Notes: generated from the sequence alone by a model not told the origin. A stretch of 64,000 bases of DNA from Diploptera punctata (GCA_030220185.1 JASPKZ010004954.1:310001-374000), one strand, 5' to 3'. Shown: positions 31,587 through 43,100, numbered from the stretch's first letter. Program-made: numbers and translations.

Positions 31587-31660
31587 CCCCCCCAGGAGCT
31601 ATCACCTTGACGTGGTGGGGGGGCTTAGTACCCGATGAACCAGACGACTCTACTGGGGAA
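31587..31660 (+). promoter_or_regulatory. conserved structured 5' end of LINE B
   Basis: Seven C (31587-31593) can pair with the G run at 31617-31623. CACC (31603-31606) pairs with GGTG (31614-31617), leaving the loop TTGACGT. GCTTAGTACCCGATGAACCA and GACGACT follow. The module at 44874 keeps the same pairing with changed bases. Many LINEs carry self-cleaving ribozymes or internal promoters at this place; which of these, if either, is not shown by the sequence. Confidence 0.55.
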
Positions 31661-31857
31661 GATTGACTTAGGTTAATCTTGCTGGTGGGTAAGAAGCGAG
31701 GGGAACTAAGTATAGCTCACAACGAAGGAATGGCGTCTGTATCCATATTGGGCGGCCACATCTTCGTCAAGTCTTCAACGGTCAACAGGGCGACAAGGAA
31801 TAGTACAGCTAAACTTGTAGGGCTTGAAGAGCGGAAGAAGCAGCCCTCTCTTGGGGG

Positions 31858-32880
31858 GTGGATACCCAGAGGAGCATGTTTGGAGGCTCAGAGGAAGCAG
31901 CCCTTCCACCATCCTTGTCCTGCGAAGCGCTCGTAACGCTTCCAGGAGACATTTATCTTACTGAGAAGCTTCATGGAAATCAGCCGGATTGTCATAAAAG
32001 GAACCGACCCAAGCAAGATAAAAGGATACGATTTGGAATAAAGGACATTTTGAAATTAGGAAATTGGAACGTAAGGGGAATAAATACAAAAGAAGAAGAA
32101 TTAGAGAGAGAATTAAAGAAAAAAGAAATAAATATAGCAACAATAACAGAAACAAAAAAGAAAGTAAAAGGAACAAAGGACTTAAAACACTATACTATGT
32201 TGTATAGCGGAGTAGAACAGACAAAAAGAGCGCAGTGTGGAGTAGCAATTTTAATAGATGAAAAATGGAAGAACAAATTGAATAGCTATGAGTTTATAAA
32301 TGAAAGAATCCTGATAGCCAGATTTAAAATTGAAAGAGGATATATGATGATAATTGCTGTGTGCCCCAGAGGAAGGTAAGAAAGAAGAAACAAAAAAAAT
32401 TATAAAACATTACAAACATTAGTTGATAAATATACAAAAGATCATCATTTAATAATAAGTGGAGACTTAAATGCCAGAGTAGGCAATGTCCCTATACCTA
32501 ATGTAATAGGAAATAATGGAGAAATAACAATAAATGATAATGGACAGGATTTGAGACAGTTTTCAGCCTATAATCAATTAAAAATAATGAATACCTATTT
32601 CCGAAAAAAGGACATACATAAATATACAAGAAGTGGATATAACTCAAGATCAATAATTGACTATTTAATCGTAAACAACAAGCTAGGAGCCTTGGTAAAA
32701 GATGTGAAAGTACATAGAGGCAGCGATATATACTCTGATCACTATCTCGTGATAAGCAAAATAAACATAATAGCTAAATGGCGGAAAAATAACATAAAGA
32801 ACAAAAGAAACCAAGAAGAAGTATATAAGTATATTTATTACAAGATCAAAGTATTAGACAACATTATGAAAGCAGAATGA
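31858..32880 (+). pseudogene. LINE B endonuclease domain (APE/EEP type), disrupted
   Basis: Starts at ATG 31858. A leader of about 65 residues precedes ILKLGNWNVRGINTKEEELE, the N-terminal strand of an exonuclease-endonuclease-phosphatase fold. ATITETKKK holds the metal-binding Glu, then CGVAILIDEKW. A TAA at 32377 falls in a purine-rich stretch that looks like a local shift with later compensation. The same frame then gives HLIISGDLNARVGN (Asp/Asn of the active site) and YSDHYLVISK (the DH catalytic pair). A TGA at 32878 ends the frame; RT continues in another frame. Expected role: nicking the chromosomal target. Confidence 0.85.
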
Positions 32881-34058
32881 ATAAATATATATCAGAGATA
32901 GCGACGTCAGAAGATATAAATATTGAATGGGAAAATATATCAAATGTAATACATAAAACAGCAAATGAGATATTAGGAAAGAAAAATAGAATAAGAAATA
33001 GGAAGGGCTTGAGAACTTGGAATGCAAATATACAAAATGCAGTGAATGAAAAACAAAAAGCATATCATACATACTTACGACTGAAAACAGAAGAATCTTA
33101 TGAAGAATATAAAACGAAAAGGAGAATTGCTAAAAGCATTATAAGAAAAGCCCATCAGGAGTCATGGGATACATTTATAAGCTCAGTAGAACATGATATG
33201 TATGGAAGACAAGAAATAGGTTATAAATTAGTGAAACATCTAAATCAGACTGAGAAAGATTCTGCCAGATTGAATATAATCCCAGAACAAGAATGGATCC
33301 AACATTATGAAAAACTTTGGAAAAAGGAGGAAATTGAAGGAAAAGAGAACAATGAGGAAGAAATAAAAGTGGAAAATATTGATGCAATAGACGTAAATGA
33401 ATTAGAAATGGCTTTGAAAACCACTAAGAATAGGAAAGCAACAGGATTAGATAATATAAATATGGAATTAATCAAATATAGTGGAATATTGTGTAAACTA
33501 CGAATACTTCATCTAATTAATATATGTTGGCAGACCTATGGGATTCCAACAACTTGGAAAACAGCAATTGTGAAGAATATATTCAAAAGAGGAGACCGGA
33601 GAAATTGCGAGAATTACAGAGGGATTAGCTTAATGAATACTGGCTACAAGATATATACGAAAATAATAAATAATAGATTGAGAAACATAACAGAAGTAAT
33701 AATAAGTGAAAATCAAAGTGGATTCAGAAAGGGAAGGTCATGTATAGACAATGTCTTTACACTGAAACAACTCATAGAAAAGAGAAGAGAACATAACTTA
33801 GAAACTCACATAGGATTTATAGATTTGGATAAGGCCTTCGATCGAGTAAACAGACAAAAATTATGGGAAATATTACGAATGAAAGGATACCCGCTGTGCT
33901 TTGTTGAAACAATAAAGACATTATATGAAGACACAGATATAATTATAGATACCGGATTCAAAAGAACAGATGCAATCAAAACAAATACTGGATTACGACA
34001 AGGATGTAGTTTATCACCCACTTTGTTTAATATATATATATATAGACGATATTTTTAA
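32877..34058 (+). pseudogene. LINE B reverse transcriptase, N-terminal two thirds
   Basis: A long frame of 393 codons. After a linker rich in Lys and Glu come KNRKATGLDNINMELIKYSG, NYRGISLMNTGYKIY, QSGFRKGRSCIDNVFTLKQL, FIDLDKAFDRVNRQKLW and LRQGCSLSPTLFNIYI. The first catalytic Asp lies in FIDLDKAFD. A frameshift near 34030, in a TATATATATATA run, moves the rest into the frame that includes 33970. The ATG at 32877 is simply the first in this frame; the original protein was probably continuous with the endonuclease. Confidence 0.9.
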
Positions 34059-34788
34059 TAAATGGAAAGTTTTAGTAAATCCAGGAATAAGAATGGATAA
34101 TAAAATGTGCATAAATAATCTTCTATTTGCTGACGATGTAATCATAATACAGAAAAATGAAGACGAATTACAGAAATCAATGCATGCATTAAATGAAATA
34201 TGTAAATTGTACGATCTAAAGATTTCTGTAAGGAAAACGAAGACCATGGCTTTTAGAGGAAGAGATCCAGTGAGAACCAAAATTATTTTAGAAAATCAAA
34301 GTATAGAACAGGTGTCTAGTTTCAAATATTTGGGCTGTGATGTTGGCTACAATGTGGAAAGAGATATTGACTCCAAAATAAATAAATTTCAGACGGTGTG
34401 TGGAACAATACAGAGAACATTCAAAAATAAAATTAGAAAAGAAACCAAGATAAAAATGTATAATGTTATGGCGGTTCCCACAATATTGTATGGATGTGAA
34501 ACTTGGGCTCCAGTGAAAAGACAGAGGGATAGAATACAGACGGCAGAGATGCGGTTCCTAAGACAAGTAAAAGGATGTACAAGACTTGATAGAATAAGAA
34601 ATGAGGATATAAGAGAAGAATTGAAAGTACAGCCTTTATTGGATAAAGTCACGAATTACAGACAGAAATGGATTGATCATATGGATGGAATGAGTAAGGA
34701 GAGATATCCATTGTTAGCCAGAAATTATCAAGCAAGAGGAAGGCGTGATGTTGGAAGACCTAGAAGACGTTGGGCTGATGCAATATGA
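34035..34788 (+). pseudogene. LINE B reverse transcriptase, C-terminal part
   Basis: Carries the catalytic LLFADDVIIIQ (about 34120), KISVRKTKTMAF, SSFKYLGCDVGYN, MAVPTILYGCETWAPVK, QTAEMRFLRQVKGCTRLDRI and a basic end, ARGRRDVGRPRRRWADAI. Open in its own frame to the TGA at 34786. FADD is the polymerase metal site. Both halves look intact apart from the frameshift between them. Confidence 0.92.
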
Positions 34789-34850
34789 AGTCGGAACGGG
34801 CATTTGCCTAATCCCTGGAGTGATGATGATGATGATGATATAATATATTT

Positions 34851-35370
34851 GTGATTAGGCAGATTATAGAAAAGATATTGGCTAAAGGAAAATAAGTGCA
34901 TATGGCATTTATAGACCTGGAAAAGGCATATGATTCTGTACCCATCAACAACCTCTGGGTGCAATGGAGACGTTTGTAATACCTAAATCTCTTGAACATT
35001 TTATAAAAAGAATGTATGATTGTAAAGCAAGTATTAAGGTTGGAAATAGAGTATCCTCAGAATTTGATATAACAAAAGGATTAAGACAAGGATGCGGGAT
35101 ATTACCAACATTTTTCAAGATATATTTAGAAGATGTATTAATGAAATGGAATAAGTTATGTAGGGAATGGGAATCAACATTAATGGTCATTTACTGCATA
35201 ATTTATTATTCACTGATGACCAGATTATAATAGGACAACATAAAGAAGATATAGAATATTTGATCAGAAAGTTGGTTGATGCATTTGAGGTAGGTGGACT
35301 GAAGATAAATTATATTAAAACAGAATATATGGTAATCGGAGGAAATTCAGAAGACCTACAAATAATTATC
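34851..35370 (+). pseudogene. old LINE C, middle segment
   Basis: Continues from 31574: KGKISAYGIYRPGKGI-like frames with FIDLEKAYDSVPINNLW, EFDITKGLRQGCGILPTFFK and LLFTDDQIIIGQHKEDIEYL, in which the usual FADD has become FTDD, then KINYIKTEYMVIGGNSEDL. Frames change near 34960 and 35200. It ends at a CR1-like insertion. Confidence 0.8.
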
Positions 35371-36108
35371 GTGGTTTCGTCTAAGAGATCGTAGAACTGT
35401 CCATTCCCTATCCCTTCTCTATAAAATACTTCACACATCATCGCCTAATTATTTATCACCGCTTCATCAGACTATCCGACACACATAATCTTGACACTCG
35501 ATCCCATCAGCACATTGTCCTTTATATCCCGCCTCATCACACTGTATATTATTCATTATCTTTTACGGTGTCACTTACCAAAACATGGAATTCCCTTCCG
35601 CCCTATGTCAGAGACTGTCAAACTATAACATCCTTCAAAAACAAACTAAAGAATTATTTAATAACAAACTAACTTATACACCTCACTGATAGTATTCTTT
35701 TAGCAATATTAATATATTTAATTATTTATGTAAATAATATTAAGAATAACAAATATTTTTATTTGTTTTGTTTTAAATATTGTATAATCGTAAAATTAGT
35801 TTTCTATATCTCATTATTTTCCTGTTTTTTATATACACTAGACAGGGACAATTTAATATGTCTTGCTTGTATACATTTTATTATTAGTTTTAGTCTTAAT
35901 TTTAACTAATATTAACTGGTTGTATTATAGATCGTAATATGTATATTAGATATTATCTTTTGATCAAATTTTTACTTAGTGTTTAATATTAGAGTTAATT
36001 AAGATTGTTATATTCTTATGTAATATATGTTTGTCCTGGTGAGTGGAAGAGAAGGCCACATGGCCTTAACTCCACCAGGCTAAATAAATCTAAATCTAAA
36101 TCTAAAAT
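35371..36108 (+). pseudogene. CR1-like LINE 3' end inserted in LINE C
   Basis: The start encodes RLRDRRTVHSLSLLYKILHT, then FTVSLTKTWNSLPPYVRD and SFKNKLKNYL, the C-terminal end typical of CR1/jockey-group RTs. A 3' UTR ends GAAGAGAAGGCCACATGGCC, then TTAACTCCACCAGGC and a (TAAATC)n tail. It is 5' truncated. A weak AAATAA duplication flanks it. It supplies the longest reference for the 3' tails at 17585, 48672 and 52400. Confidence 0.75.
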
Positions 36109-36712
36109 AAATAATATGATAATTAAATGTGTTGAAGAATTTAAATATCTTGGATCTATCACGGTTGAATAATATATAAATCTGGTACTTGTGAAAAAGA
36201 TATTATTAACAGAGTAAATTGTGCAAGGAATAGAAATTTGACCAGAAAAAAAAGAGATTATACAGACAATAATAGAAAGTATACTTACATATGGATCAGA
36301 AAGCTGGACAATAAATGAAAGGATGCAGAAAATAATCTTGGCGACAGAAATGGATGGATTATGGAGAAGTATGAGAATATCCAGGCTACAACATATTCGA
36401 AATACATATATCAGACAAGACATGAATGCACAAGAGACTGTTATCGATAGGATAACAAAGAGAGCTCTACAGTGGTTTGGACATGTACAACAGATGTCGG
36501 GAGACCAGTGACCTAAACAGGTGTTGGATTGGATGGTACCAGGCAGAAGGAAGAGGGGGAGATGTATAAGAGCATGGTATGAGGGAATATATGATGCCAT
36601 GATGAAGAGGGGTATGGAAGATGGTCAATGGGAAGATAGGAATCTCTGGAAAGCAGGAATCAAGGACAAACTGCTGTAAAGTGGAAAGCCTGTATTAAGT
36701 ATTAAGTAAGTA
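36109..36712 (+). pseudogene. old LINE C, C-terminal segment
   Basis: Resumes with MIIKCVEEFKYLGSITVE, then ESILTYGSESWTI, MDGLWRSMRISRLQHIRNTY, RALQWFGHVQQMSGDQ and VLDWMVPGRRKRGRCIRAWY, ending KAGIKDKLL with a TAAGTATTAAGTAAGTA tail. Two stops near the start and one at 36511 break it. Ordering: LINE C is oldest, and LINE B and the CR1-like piece came later. Confidence 0.8.
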
Positions 36713-37154
36713 TCCTGTGATCTTCCATTTGAAGAACATGTTGCATCCATCTTGATTTGTAATCAGAAATTTTGTTTTCTAAAGATTCCATGTGTAATTC
36801 TCCTAAGATGTCTTCAATTTTTTGTGATCTAGTAGTGTGTATCCTGTAAGTCCTTCGATTATATATATTTTTTTTCTCAACGAATAAATAAATACCATTA
36901 CTGTGGGTGCAAGTTTAACGAAAGGCTATACCATATGAAAGAGTGTAATTGTGCCTAAAATATTTATTTTACCATTAGTACCTACTTTGTGTTTTTAGCC
37001 TAAATATAAACATATTTTGTGTTTTTAACCCTATTGTTTTCAAATTCAATTTAAATAATTTGTCCCCGTTAAGCCTTGCCGGATATGGGGAAACTGAAAA
37101 ATCTTTGGAACTTTTGAACTTCCCGAGAAAATATGAATTTAAATTATTATCATA
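36713..37154. other. no recognisable feature
   Basis: Nothing recognised. Confidence 0.4.
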
Positions 37155-37179
37155 ATAATAGTAATCGTTTTCAAGGATT

Positions 37180-37740
37180 TAGAAGAAAATGAAGAAGAAA
37201 TAATACAAGCAGATGAATACGTAGATTTAATAACCAGAGATGAATTAGCAACTTCTATTGATAATTTCCATAACAAAAAGACACCGGGTATCGATAATAT
37301 GAACATAGAATTAATGAAATATGTATCGTTTTCTCAAAAGGTTCGTCTACTAGATTTTATAAATATATGTTGGAAATTTGGCCCGAAGAATGGAAAATCG
37401 CCAAAATATACCATATATATATATATAAAAGGACGCAGACAAGAGTTTTCTAATTATATAGGAATAAGTATATTGAATACGTGCTATAAAATGTATGCCA
37501 ATATTCTAAAAAACCGCTTAAACATAATTATAGAAAATATATTGGAAGTTCAAAATGGATTCAGAAAGGCAAGATCCTGTTCCGACTGTATATTCATAAT
37601 GACTCAATTATTTGAAAAGTATATAGAATTTAACATCCCAACATATATTGGATTTATAGACTATGAAAAAGCTTTTGATATGGTAAATAGAAATAAATTA
37701 TGGGATATAATGACAAATAAAGGTGAACCGAAAGTACTAT
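37180..37740 (+). pseudogene. LINE B4, first segment (RT)
   Basis: A 5'-truncated family-B LINE. A candidate 25-bp duplication starts ATAATAGTAATCG (37155-37179) and recurs at 39917-39941. Encoded: ELATSIDNFHNKKTPGIDNM, NIELMKYVSFSQKVRLLDFI, SNYIGISILNTCYKMYANIL, VQNGFRKARSCSDCIFIMTQ and FIDYEKAFDMVNRNKLWDIM. The frame 37299-37784 contains a short insertion at KYTIYIYIK. It ends at NKG, where foreign DNA begins. Confidence 0.85.
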
Positions 37741-38545
37741 TTTCGGTTCGCTACTGTAGTGCCGTTATCCTCCCTGGACAGTAAAATTCGTGAACTATGC
37801 CAATATCCTTTCTCTATGCATCTACCCCCACTCTCCTTTTTTCCTCTCCTGTTGCGTCGTTTGTGCTGCGCATCTCCCCTTCTGCCTCGGAACGCTCAAA
37901 AACGCAATGCACATCAAGAACATTATCATTCGATCGGAACTTTGAGTTGAGACAACGTTGTCTGGAGCCGCGAGGGGCGTGGTTTAAGTTTTGGTCCTGA
38001 GGACCGGGGAAAGACTACCCTGGCTTGGACCGTGGTATGAATGTTATGTGAGGTATGATATAGTTTTGTCATGTTAAAGATTATTATTTATTTTCTTTTT
38101 GTTGAAGAATGATCAAGTATTTACATTTGTTATATTTTTCATCCACTTCAGACGTCTTGTTTATATTAAACATCATTTTTATATTTATCCTGGTAAATGT
38201 TCAAGTTATTTATGTGCATGCTGCTGTTTGATATTCCTGTACTGAAACTTACTTATTCAGGAGATCATTCTAGCTTCATTTATTTTCCGTCTAGCTTTCA
38301 TGATTAATAACAATAATGATACTTTCAGTTTAAATCAGAATCATAAACTACTCTACTGTTTTGAGATCTATTGTTGATTCATGTTTAAGAGTTTAGGAAA
38401 GAAAGATGAATCAATCTTTGCCTCCTATGGGCCCGGGCAAAGGTTTTTGATTAATAACCTCGGATGTTATGAACTCTACGCTAGTATATGCAACGGAAAC
38501 AAAAGACGATCCAATAAATGATACGTACAAATAGTAGCAGTCAGC
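37731..38545. mobile_element. unclassified insertion splitting LINE B4
   Basis: About 0.8 kb between the LINE codons for NKG and GIPQHL. It opens with a hairpin, GAACCGAAA (about 37726) against TTTCGGTTC (about 37741). It includes a GC-richer part (CTGGAGCCGCGAGGGGCGTG, TCCTGAGGACCGGGGAAAGA) and an AT-rich remainder. No transposase or tRNA head recognised. Confidence 0.45.
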
Positions 38546-39336
38546 GTGGTTATATAGATGATAGATACACTGCACAAAGGTATTCCACAACATTTGATTA
38601 TGGCTATACAAAATTTATATGTAAATAATAAAATTGTAATAGACAGGGGTTTTAAATCTAAACATCAAAACATGGTAACAATAAATCGTGGTGTCAGACA
38701 AGGGTGTCCTTTTTCACCTTCTCTTTTTAATTTAGATAATTAATATAGATGAAGTTATGTTAAAGTGGCAGATTAATTTAAATAAACATTTTAAAATAAA
38801 TAATAAACTGTTGGATACAATATTATTTGCTGATGATCAAGTAGTGATTTCCAGTTCAGAAGATGATCTACAAAGAGCTATTTCTAATTTGGAAAAAATA
38901 AGTGCCAATTACAATTTAAAAATGTCAAAGACTAAAACTAAAATTTTAGCATTTAAAGGACATGATACCTTAAGAGCAAAAATAGTAATTGATAATAAAA
39001 TTTTAGAGCAGGTGAACAGTTTTAAATATCTAGGTTTCAATTTATCATAAGCTAAAATTGAAGATATTACTGACAAAATAAATAAATTTAATCTAATTTT
39101 TGGCACTATTAAAAGAACCCTTAAAAAACACAAGAAAAGAAACAAAAATTAAATTTTATAAAGTAACGGCTGTTCCTGTATTGATGTATGGATCAGAATA
39201 TTGAACGATCACTAAAAGACAAGACCAAAGATTGGAAGCAGCTGAGATGCGATTTTTAAGAAATATAGCAGGATATACTCTGCTGGATAAGAAAAGAAAT
39301 GAAGATATAAGAAAGGAACTAAATATTTTAAAACTT
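38546..39336 (+). pseudogene. LINE B4, second segment (RT active site and C-terminus)
   Basis: IDTLHKGIPQHLIMAIQNLY, then VRQGCPFSPSLFNL, a frame change, LLDTILFADDQVVISSSEDD (FADD at about 38828), KMSKTKTKILAFKGHDTLRA, QVNSFKYLGFNLS and, out of frame, AVPVLMYGSE and AAEMRFLRNIAGYTLLDKKR. It stops at the target duplication of a SINE. Confidence 0.85.
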
Positions 39337-39350
39337 ATATACCGAATAAT

Positions 39351-39696
39351 GTCCCACGCCGTAGCCGAGCGGTTAAGGTAGGAAGCCTTGGCGCAGAGCT
39401 ACGGGAATTGCGCTGGTTCGAGTCTCCATGGGGGAAGAAATTTTCTCATGGTATTTCGTCCAGTATGGGACCGGTGCCCACCCAGCATCGTGAGGCAATT
39501 GGGTAGCTACAATAAGTAGCTGCTCCAGGTTGAGGAACCAGCTATAACGGCTGGGGGACTCGATATGCTAACCACATGTCACCCCTACACTGGCTGTTGA
39601 TCATCTATCTCTGTGATTGACACATGTGGATGTGAAGGGCCAGCAGCCGGCTGGTAAAAGGGCAACCGCTGAAAAGTGGAAAGACCCTCAATCGGA
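39351..39696 (+). mobile_element. tRNA-derived SINE (S2) inserted in LINE B4
   Basis: A 346-bp SINE flanked by the 14-bp duplication ATATACCGAATAAT (39337-39350 and 39697-39710). Head: CACGCCGTAGCCGAGCGGTT (A box) and GCGCTGGTTCGAGTCTCCAT (B box). Body: CAGTATGGGACCGGTGCCCA, CAGCTATAACGGCTGGGGGA and CAGCAGCCGGCTGGTAAAAG. It does not share a body with S1. The head resembles that of the SINE at 56761. Confidence 0.9.
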
Positions 39697-39710
39697 ATAT
39701 ACCGAATAAT

Positions 39711-39916
39711 TAAATATAGGAACGACTGGAAAGAACATATTGATAGAATTCCAGACGGAAGATTTCCAAAATGATTGCTAAAATATAAACCGTTCGGAAG
39801 GAGAAATGTTGGTCGCCCACACAGAAGATGGTCTGAACAATTTTAACAATTCTAGCTTTCATGAAACCGGAACGAGCCAACAGGCTTAATCCCTGGATGA
39901 TGATGATGATATCATC
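39711..39916 (+). pseudogene. LINE B4, 3' end
   Basis: Resumes the C-terminal domain: WKEHIDRIPDGRFPK, then PFGRRNVGRPHRRWSEQF-like frames, ending CGGAACGAGCCAACAGGCTT, AATCCCTGG and a (GAT)n tail. It joins the segment before the SINE once that is removed. Confidence 0.85.
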
Positions 39917-39944
39917 ATAATAGTAATCGTTTTCAAGGATTGGA

Positions 39945-40548
39945 CCTGATGGTGTGTTCCAATTCAAAATTGCTTACTCCATCTCTTTAAAATTGGACTT
40001 ATATTTCTTGTCCTCCTTGGATTTTAATATAAAACAGTTCGTGTTATCCTGGTGTTTAGCATTCGTAGGACATGGTCTCTCCAATTTATTCAATATTATT
40101 ATATTAATGTTTTAGTTGGCTCTTTGTCCAATTCCTTGCTGATTTGATTACAGTGTTTCTGTTAAAATGCATTTCCAGAGGTAGTTACAAGGCGATACAT
40201 TTAACTTCTGGAACTTAGATTTATTTCAATTAATAGAGATAGGTGACCAACTTTCATATCCATATAATATGAGTGGCAATGCAACCACTCTACAAAGTTT
40301 TAGAAATGGGATCATTTGACTTGTTGAGATTCTCAAATATATAGGCCTACATAGCGCCAGACTGATTACTCTGAAATGTTGTAGTTTTTAGTTCATGAAG
40401 AACTAGATATCTGACATATATTTACATTAGTACTATTTTTTCCACGGTCCAAGGCCTACAAAGCGTGAGAATTAAATATGTGATTGACTGCTTATACATA
40501 TTTGGCAACTGATCAATTACGCTATTGTTCTCTGGTCCACTATCAATG
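39945..40548. other. no recognisable feature
   Basis: May contain more decayed LINE sequence on the minus strand, but I could not confirm it. Confidence 0.35.
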
Positions 40549-42250
40549 TTGGCATCATAACCTACTGGCTCTATTTAACTCGTAGGTTAATGGTACGCGG
40601 ATAATAGCTCTCAATGCATCCTTGTCCTGAGCTAATGTTTTCCAATCATCACCTGAATAATGAACTTCCATAAAATCACGGTTAATGTTATTCTCCCACC
40701 TCATTCTTGGTCTACCTACTGGGCATTTGCTCCCCGATTTTCCTACAAGAAGCTTCCATGCACCTCTTTCATTCCCCATATGTGCCAATGTCCAGCCCGT
40801 CGCAGTCTACGAGACTTTCTTTTTATATATAGGCCTAGAGCTTCCTATAAAAACAATGTAAGCTCACTGTTAAGTAGTCTTCTCCATTCACCTGTTTGTT
40901 CATATCTCTTTGGCCTAAACATTTTCCTAAGAACTTCATTCTCACATACTTGTAATCTCCCTTCCTCCCTTACAGTAAGATATACAATATAACTGGTAGA
41001 ATAACAGATTTATATATTTTCTGTTTAACGGGTTGTGAGAGGAGTTCGGACAAGACTCCCCTGTAATGCATAGTAGCATGTATTTCCAGAATTGAGCCTA
41101 TGTATAATTTCTTCGTGCATCGCATTCCTATTTGTAATTTTTGTTCCTAGGTATTTGAATTCTGCCACTTCTCATTTGTCGATTTACATTATATAGGCCT
41201 GATGTATTTCTGTATGTGAACATATATTTAGTTTCATAGACGCTTACTTCCAGTTCCGATTGCTTAATGTTTCTCAACAGAGTGTGAGTGTTAGTCCTTA
41301 GCATATCCTCGCTATACCGATTCTCTGATAAAAAAATTAAGTTCTAAAATAATAATCTGAAAATGATAAATGTATTCTCAGTTTTTGACCCTTCTTTTCA
41401 ATAATACTATATGATCAACATAAACTAAAAGCTTATTGATATCATTGGGTTGTAGGCCTTATTCATCTTCTAATGATTTGATGGTATTCTATAATAGGCC
41501 TATATCATTGTGAATAGTAGAGGAGATAGAGCATATCCTTGCTTAAACCCAATGTGAATTTCAAAATATTCCGAAATCTGTTACCTGCACGCACTCTAAT
41601 CTTTGTGCCATTTAGATACATTCGAATAAGTCTAACTAACGTTTTAGGAATTCCAAATTACAACAGGATGCTATATTCCTTCTTAATTGAATCGTTTGCA
41701 TTTTTGAACTCAACATATAGTAGATGTAAAGTGACATTATACTGTATTACCATTTGTTTTCTGAAATCTGTCTTATATTAAAAATTTGATCTGTTGCAGG
41801 CCTGCGTCTTCTAAATTCGCATTGATGATCTCCAAGAACGTCGTCATCATCATCAATAAAGGGAATAAGTCTGCTTACTGATATATCTGTTAGAATTTTG
41901 TACGAAGTTCAAAGTAATGAGATACCCCTACAGTTGTTGAAATCAGATTTATCTCCTTTCTTATAGATTGGTACAATAATCGATTATTTTTATTCACTTG
42001 GAAGAGCTGCTTTTTTCCCAAGTCGTACTGAGAATAGACGTATCTTCTCCGACAATTTTTCTGCCCCTGATTTTATCAGTTTTGCTGGGATCCCATCTGA
42101 AACTGATGCTTTATACATCTAACAATTTTTCTATCGCCATTTCAAATTCTAATGAACTTGGTTCTGCAATGTTTAAATTGTCCTCTTCAAAATCTTGTTC
42201 TGCATGAACATCGATAGCTGATTAAGGTAAGTTTTCCATCTATTTAATAA
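40549..42250 (-). pseudogene. LINE A4: reverse transcriptase and C-terminus
   Basis: The longest family-A copy, minus strand. The C-terminal frame 40788-40555 reads MAHMGNERGAWKLLVGKSGS, then CPVGRPRMRWENNINRDFME and DWKTLAQDKDALRAIIRVP. Upstream on the minus strand (rising coordinates) come the TWTL..RLQV block (about 40950), the FADD region (about 41400), GLKQGYALSPLLFTI-like sequence (about 41520), and SDGIPAKLIKSGA (about 42080). Frequent stops and frameshifts. Confidence 0.75.
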
Positions 42251-43100
42251 ACTCCTGGAATCTGAAAACACATCCCCAGTTTAATTTCTAATTATGTTTA
42301 TTCTAGCATGAAACCCTTTCTCCTCTATCCTAATTCCCTGACATAATTCTTTGATGTTCTTATTGTTGCAGCTATTTTAAGATCATTAATCTTCTATTCG
42401 AATATTCCCTCTTTTTAATCTTAATACCTGGTGGTCTCCCGTCTAATGCTACCCAATTGTTCTAAAATTTAATTCATTGGCCCATGTAATCAATTCATTT
42501 TTGCTAGCTTTCTTCCCTTTATAACGTCGGCACATTCCTCAGCAATCCATTTCTTCTTTTGCCTTTTTTTAATAACCAGCGCTTTCTGATGCTGACAATT
42601 TAATAGTATCTCTTATAACCTCCAATTTCTTTATTTATATCAGTTTCTTCTTTGGTTGCCACATTCCCATCTAAAGATACCAGTGTTTAATATCCATTAG
42701 CAATTTTGATTTGGTGTTCTTGCCGCAGTTAATAATTTTTGTATTCACATTTTTCAGAAACATCATCAGTGTTTGTTTCTCTCATAAACGATAAACGTTC
42801 CCTGATTTTCACCCTGACCACATGATCCGAAATGCAGTCTATCCCTCTAATTGATCTAACATTGATGATGCTACTGTGCCAGCATTTGTCGACTAATACA
42901 TGACCTACCGGTATCTGGTTCCGAGTTTCACTATCTGGAGACGTCCAGGTGTATTTATAAATATCCTTATGCTGGAATGTTGTGCTCTTAACAATAAGAG
43001 TCTTTGATATGGCTAAGGTGACTAATCTAACCCCACTGTCGTTACTATCTTCATGAAGACTGCATTTGCACATCGTTCTTGTATGAAATCACGTAGTGAG
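42251..43100 (-). pseudogene. LINE A4: endonuclease part
   Basis: The frame 43073-42729 encodes the C-terminal half of an APE-type endonuclease: DSNDSGVRLVTLAISKTLIV, STTFQHKDIYKYTWTSPDSE, INVRSIRGIDCISDHVVRVK and RERLSFM. The SDH motif corresponds to the catalytic SDHY, with V in place of Y. This class is the one usually annotated as craniofacial development protein 2-like. The N-terminal half is missing, so the copy is 5' truncated. Confidence 0.8.

Larger units (their letters stand above)
31587..34838 (+). mobile_element. full-length LINE B with 12-bp target duplication
   Basis: A 3,252-bp non-LTR retrotransposon flanked by TATAATATATTT (31575-31586 and 34839-34850). In order: a structured 5' UTR (C-run/G-run hairpin), an APE-type endonuclease, reverse transcriptase, a C-terminal domain, then a (GAT)n tail. 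It is the reference for all family-B copies here. The presence of both ends and a perfect duplication shows insertion by target-primed reverse transcription. The coding region is broken at three or more places, so it no longer moves unaided. The endonuclease is of the class often matched to craniofacial development protein 2 (RTE-like); the clade is inferred. Confidence 0.93.

Noticed and set aside
31958..32176. Minus-strand frame rich in Leu and Phe that looks like membrane segments
   Set aside because: It is the complement of the Lys/Glu-rich endonuclease leader of LINE B.
32877..34788. Intact, active LINE
   Set aside because: Both RT parts are open, but they lie in different frames, and the endonuclease has a stop and a frame change.
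36016..36600. 194-codon minus-strand frame
   Set aside because: It is antisense to the LINE C C-terminal frame and the CR1-like tail, and its composition is that of a shadow frame.
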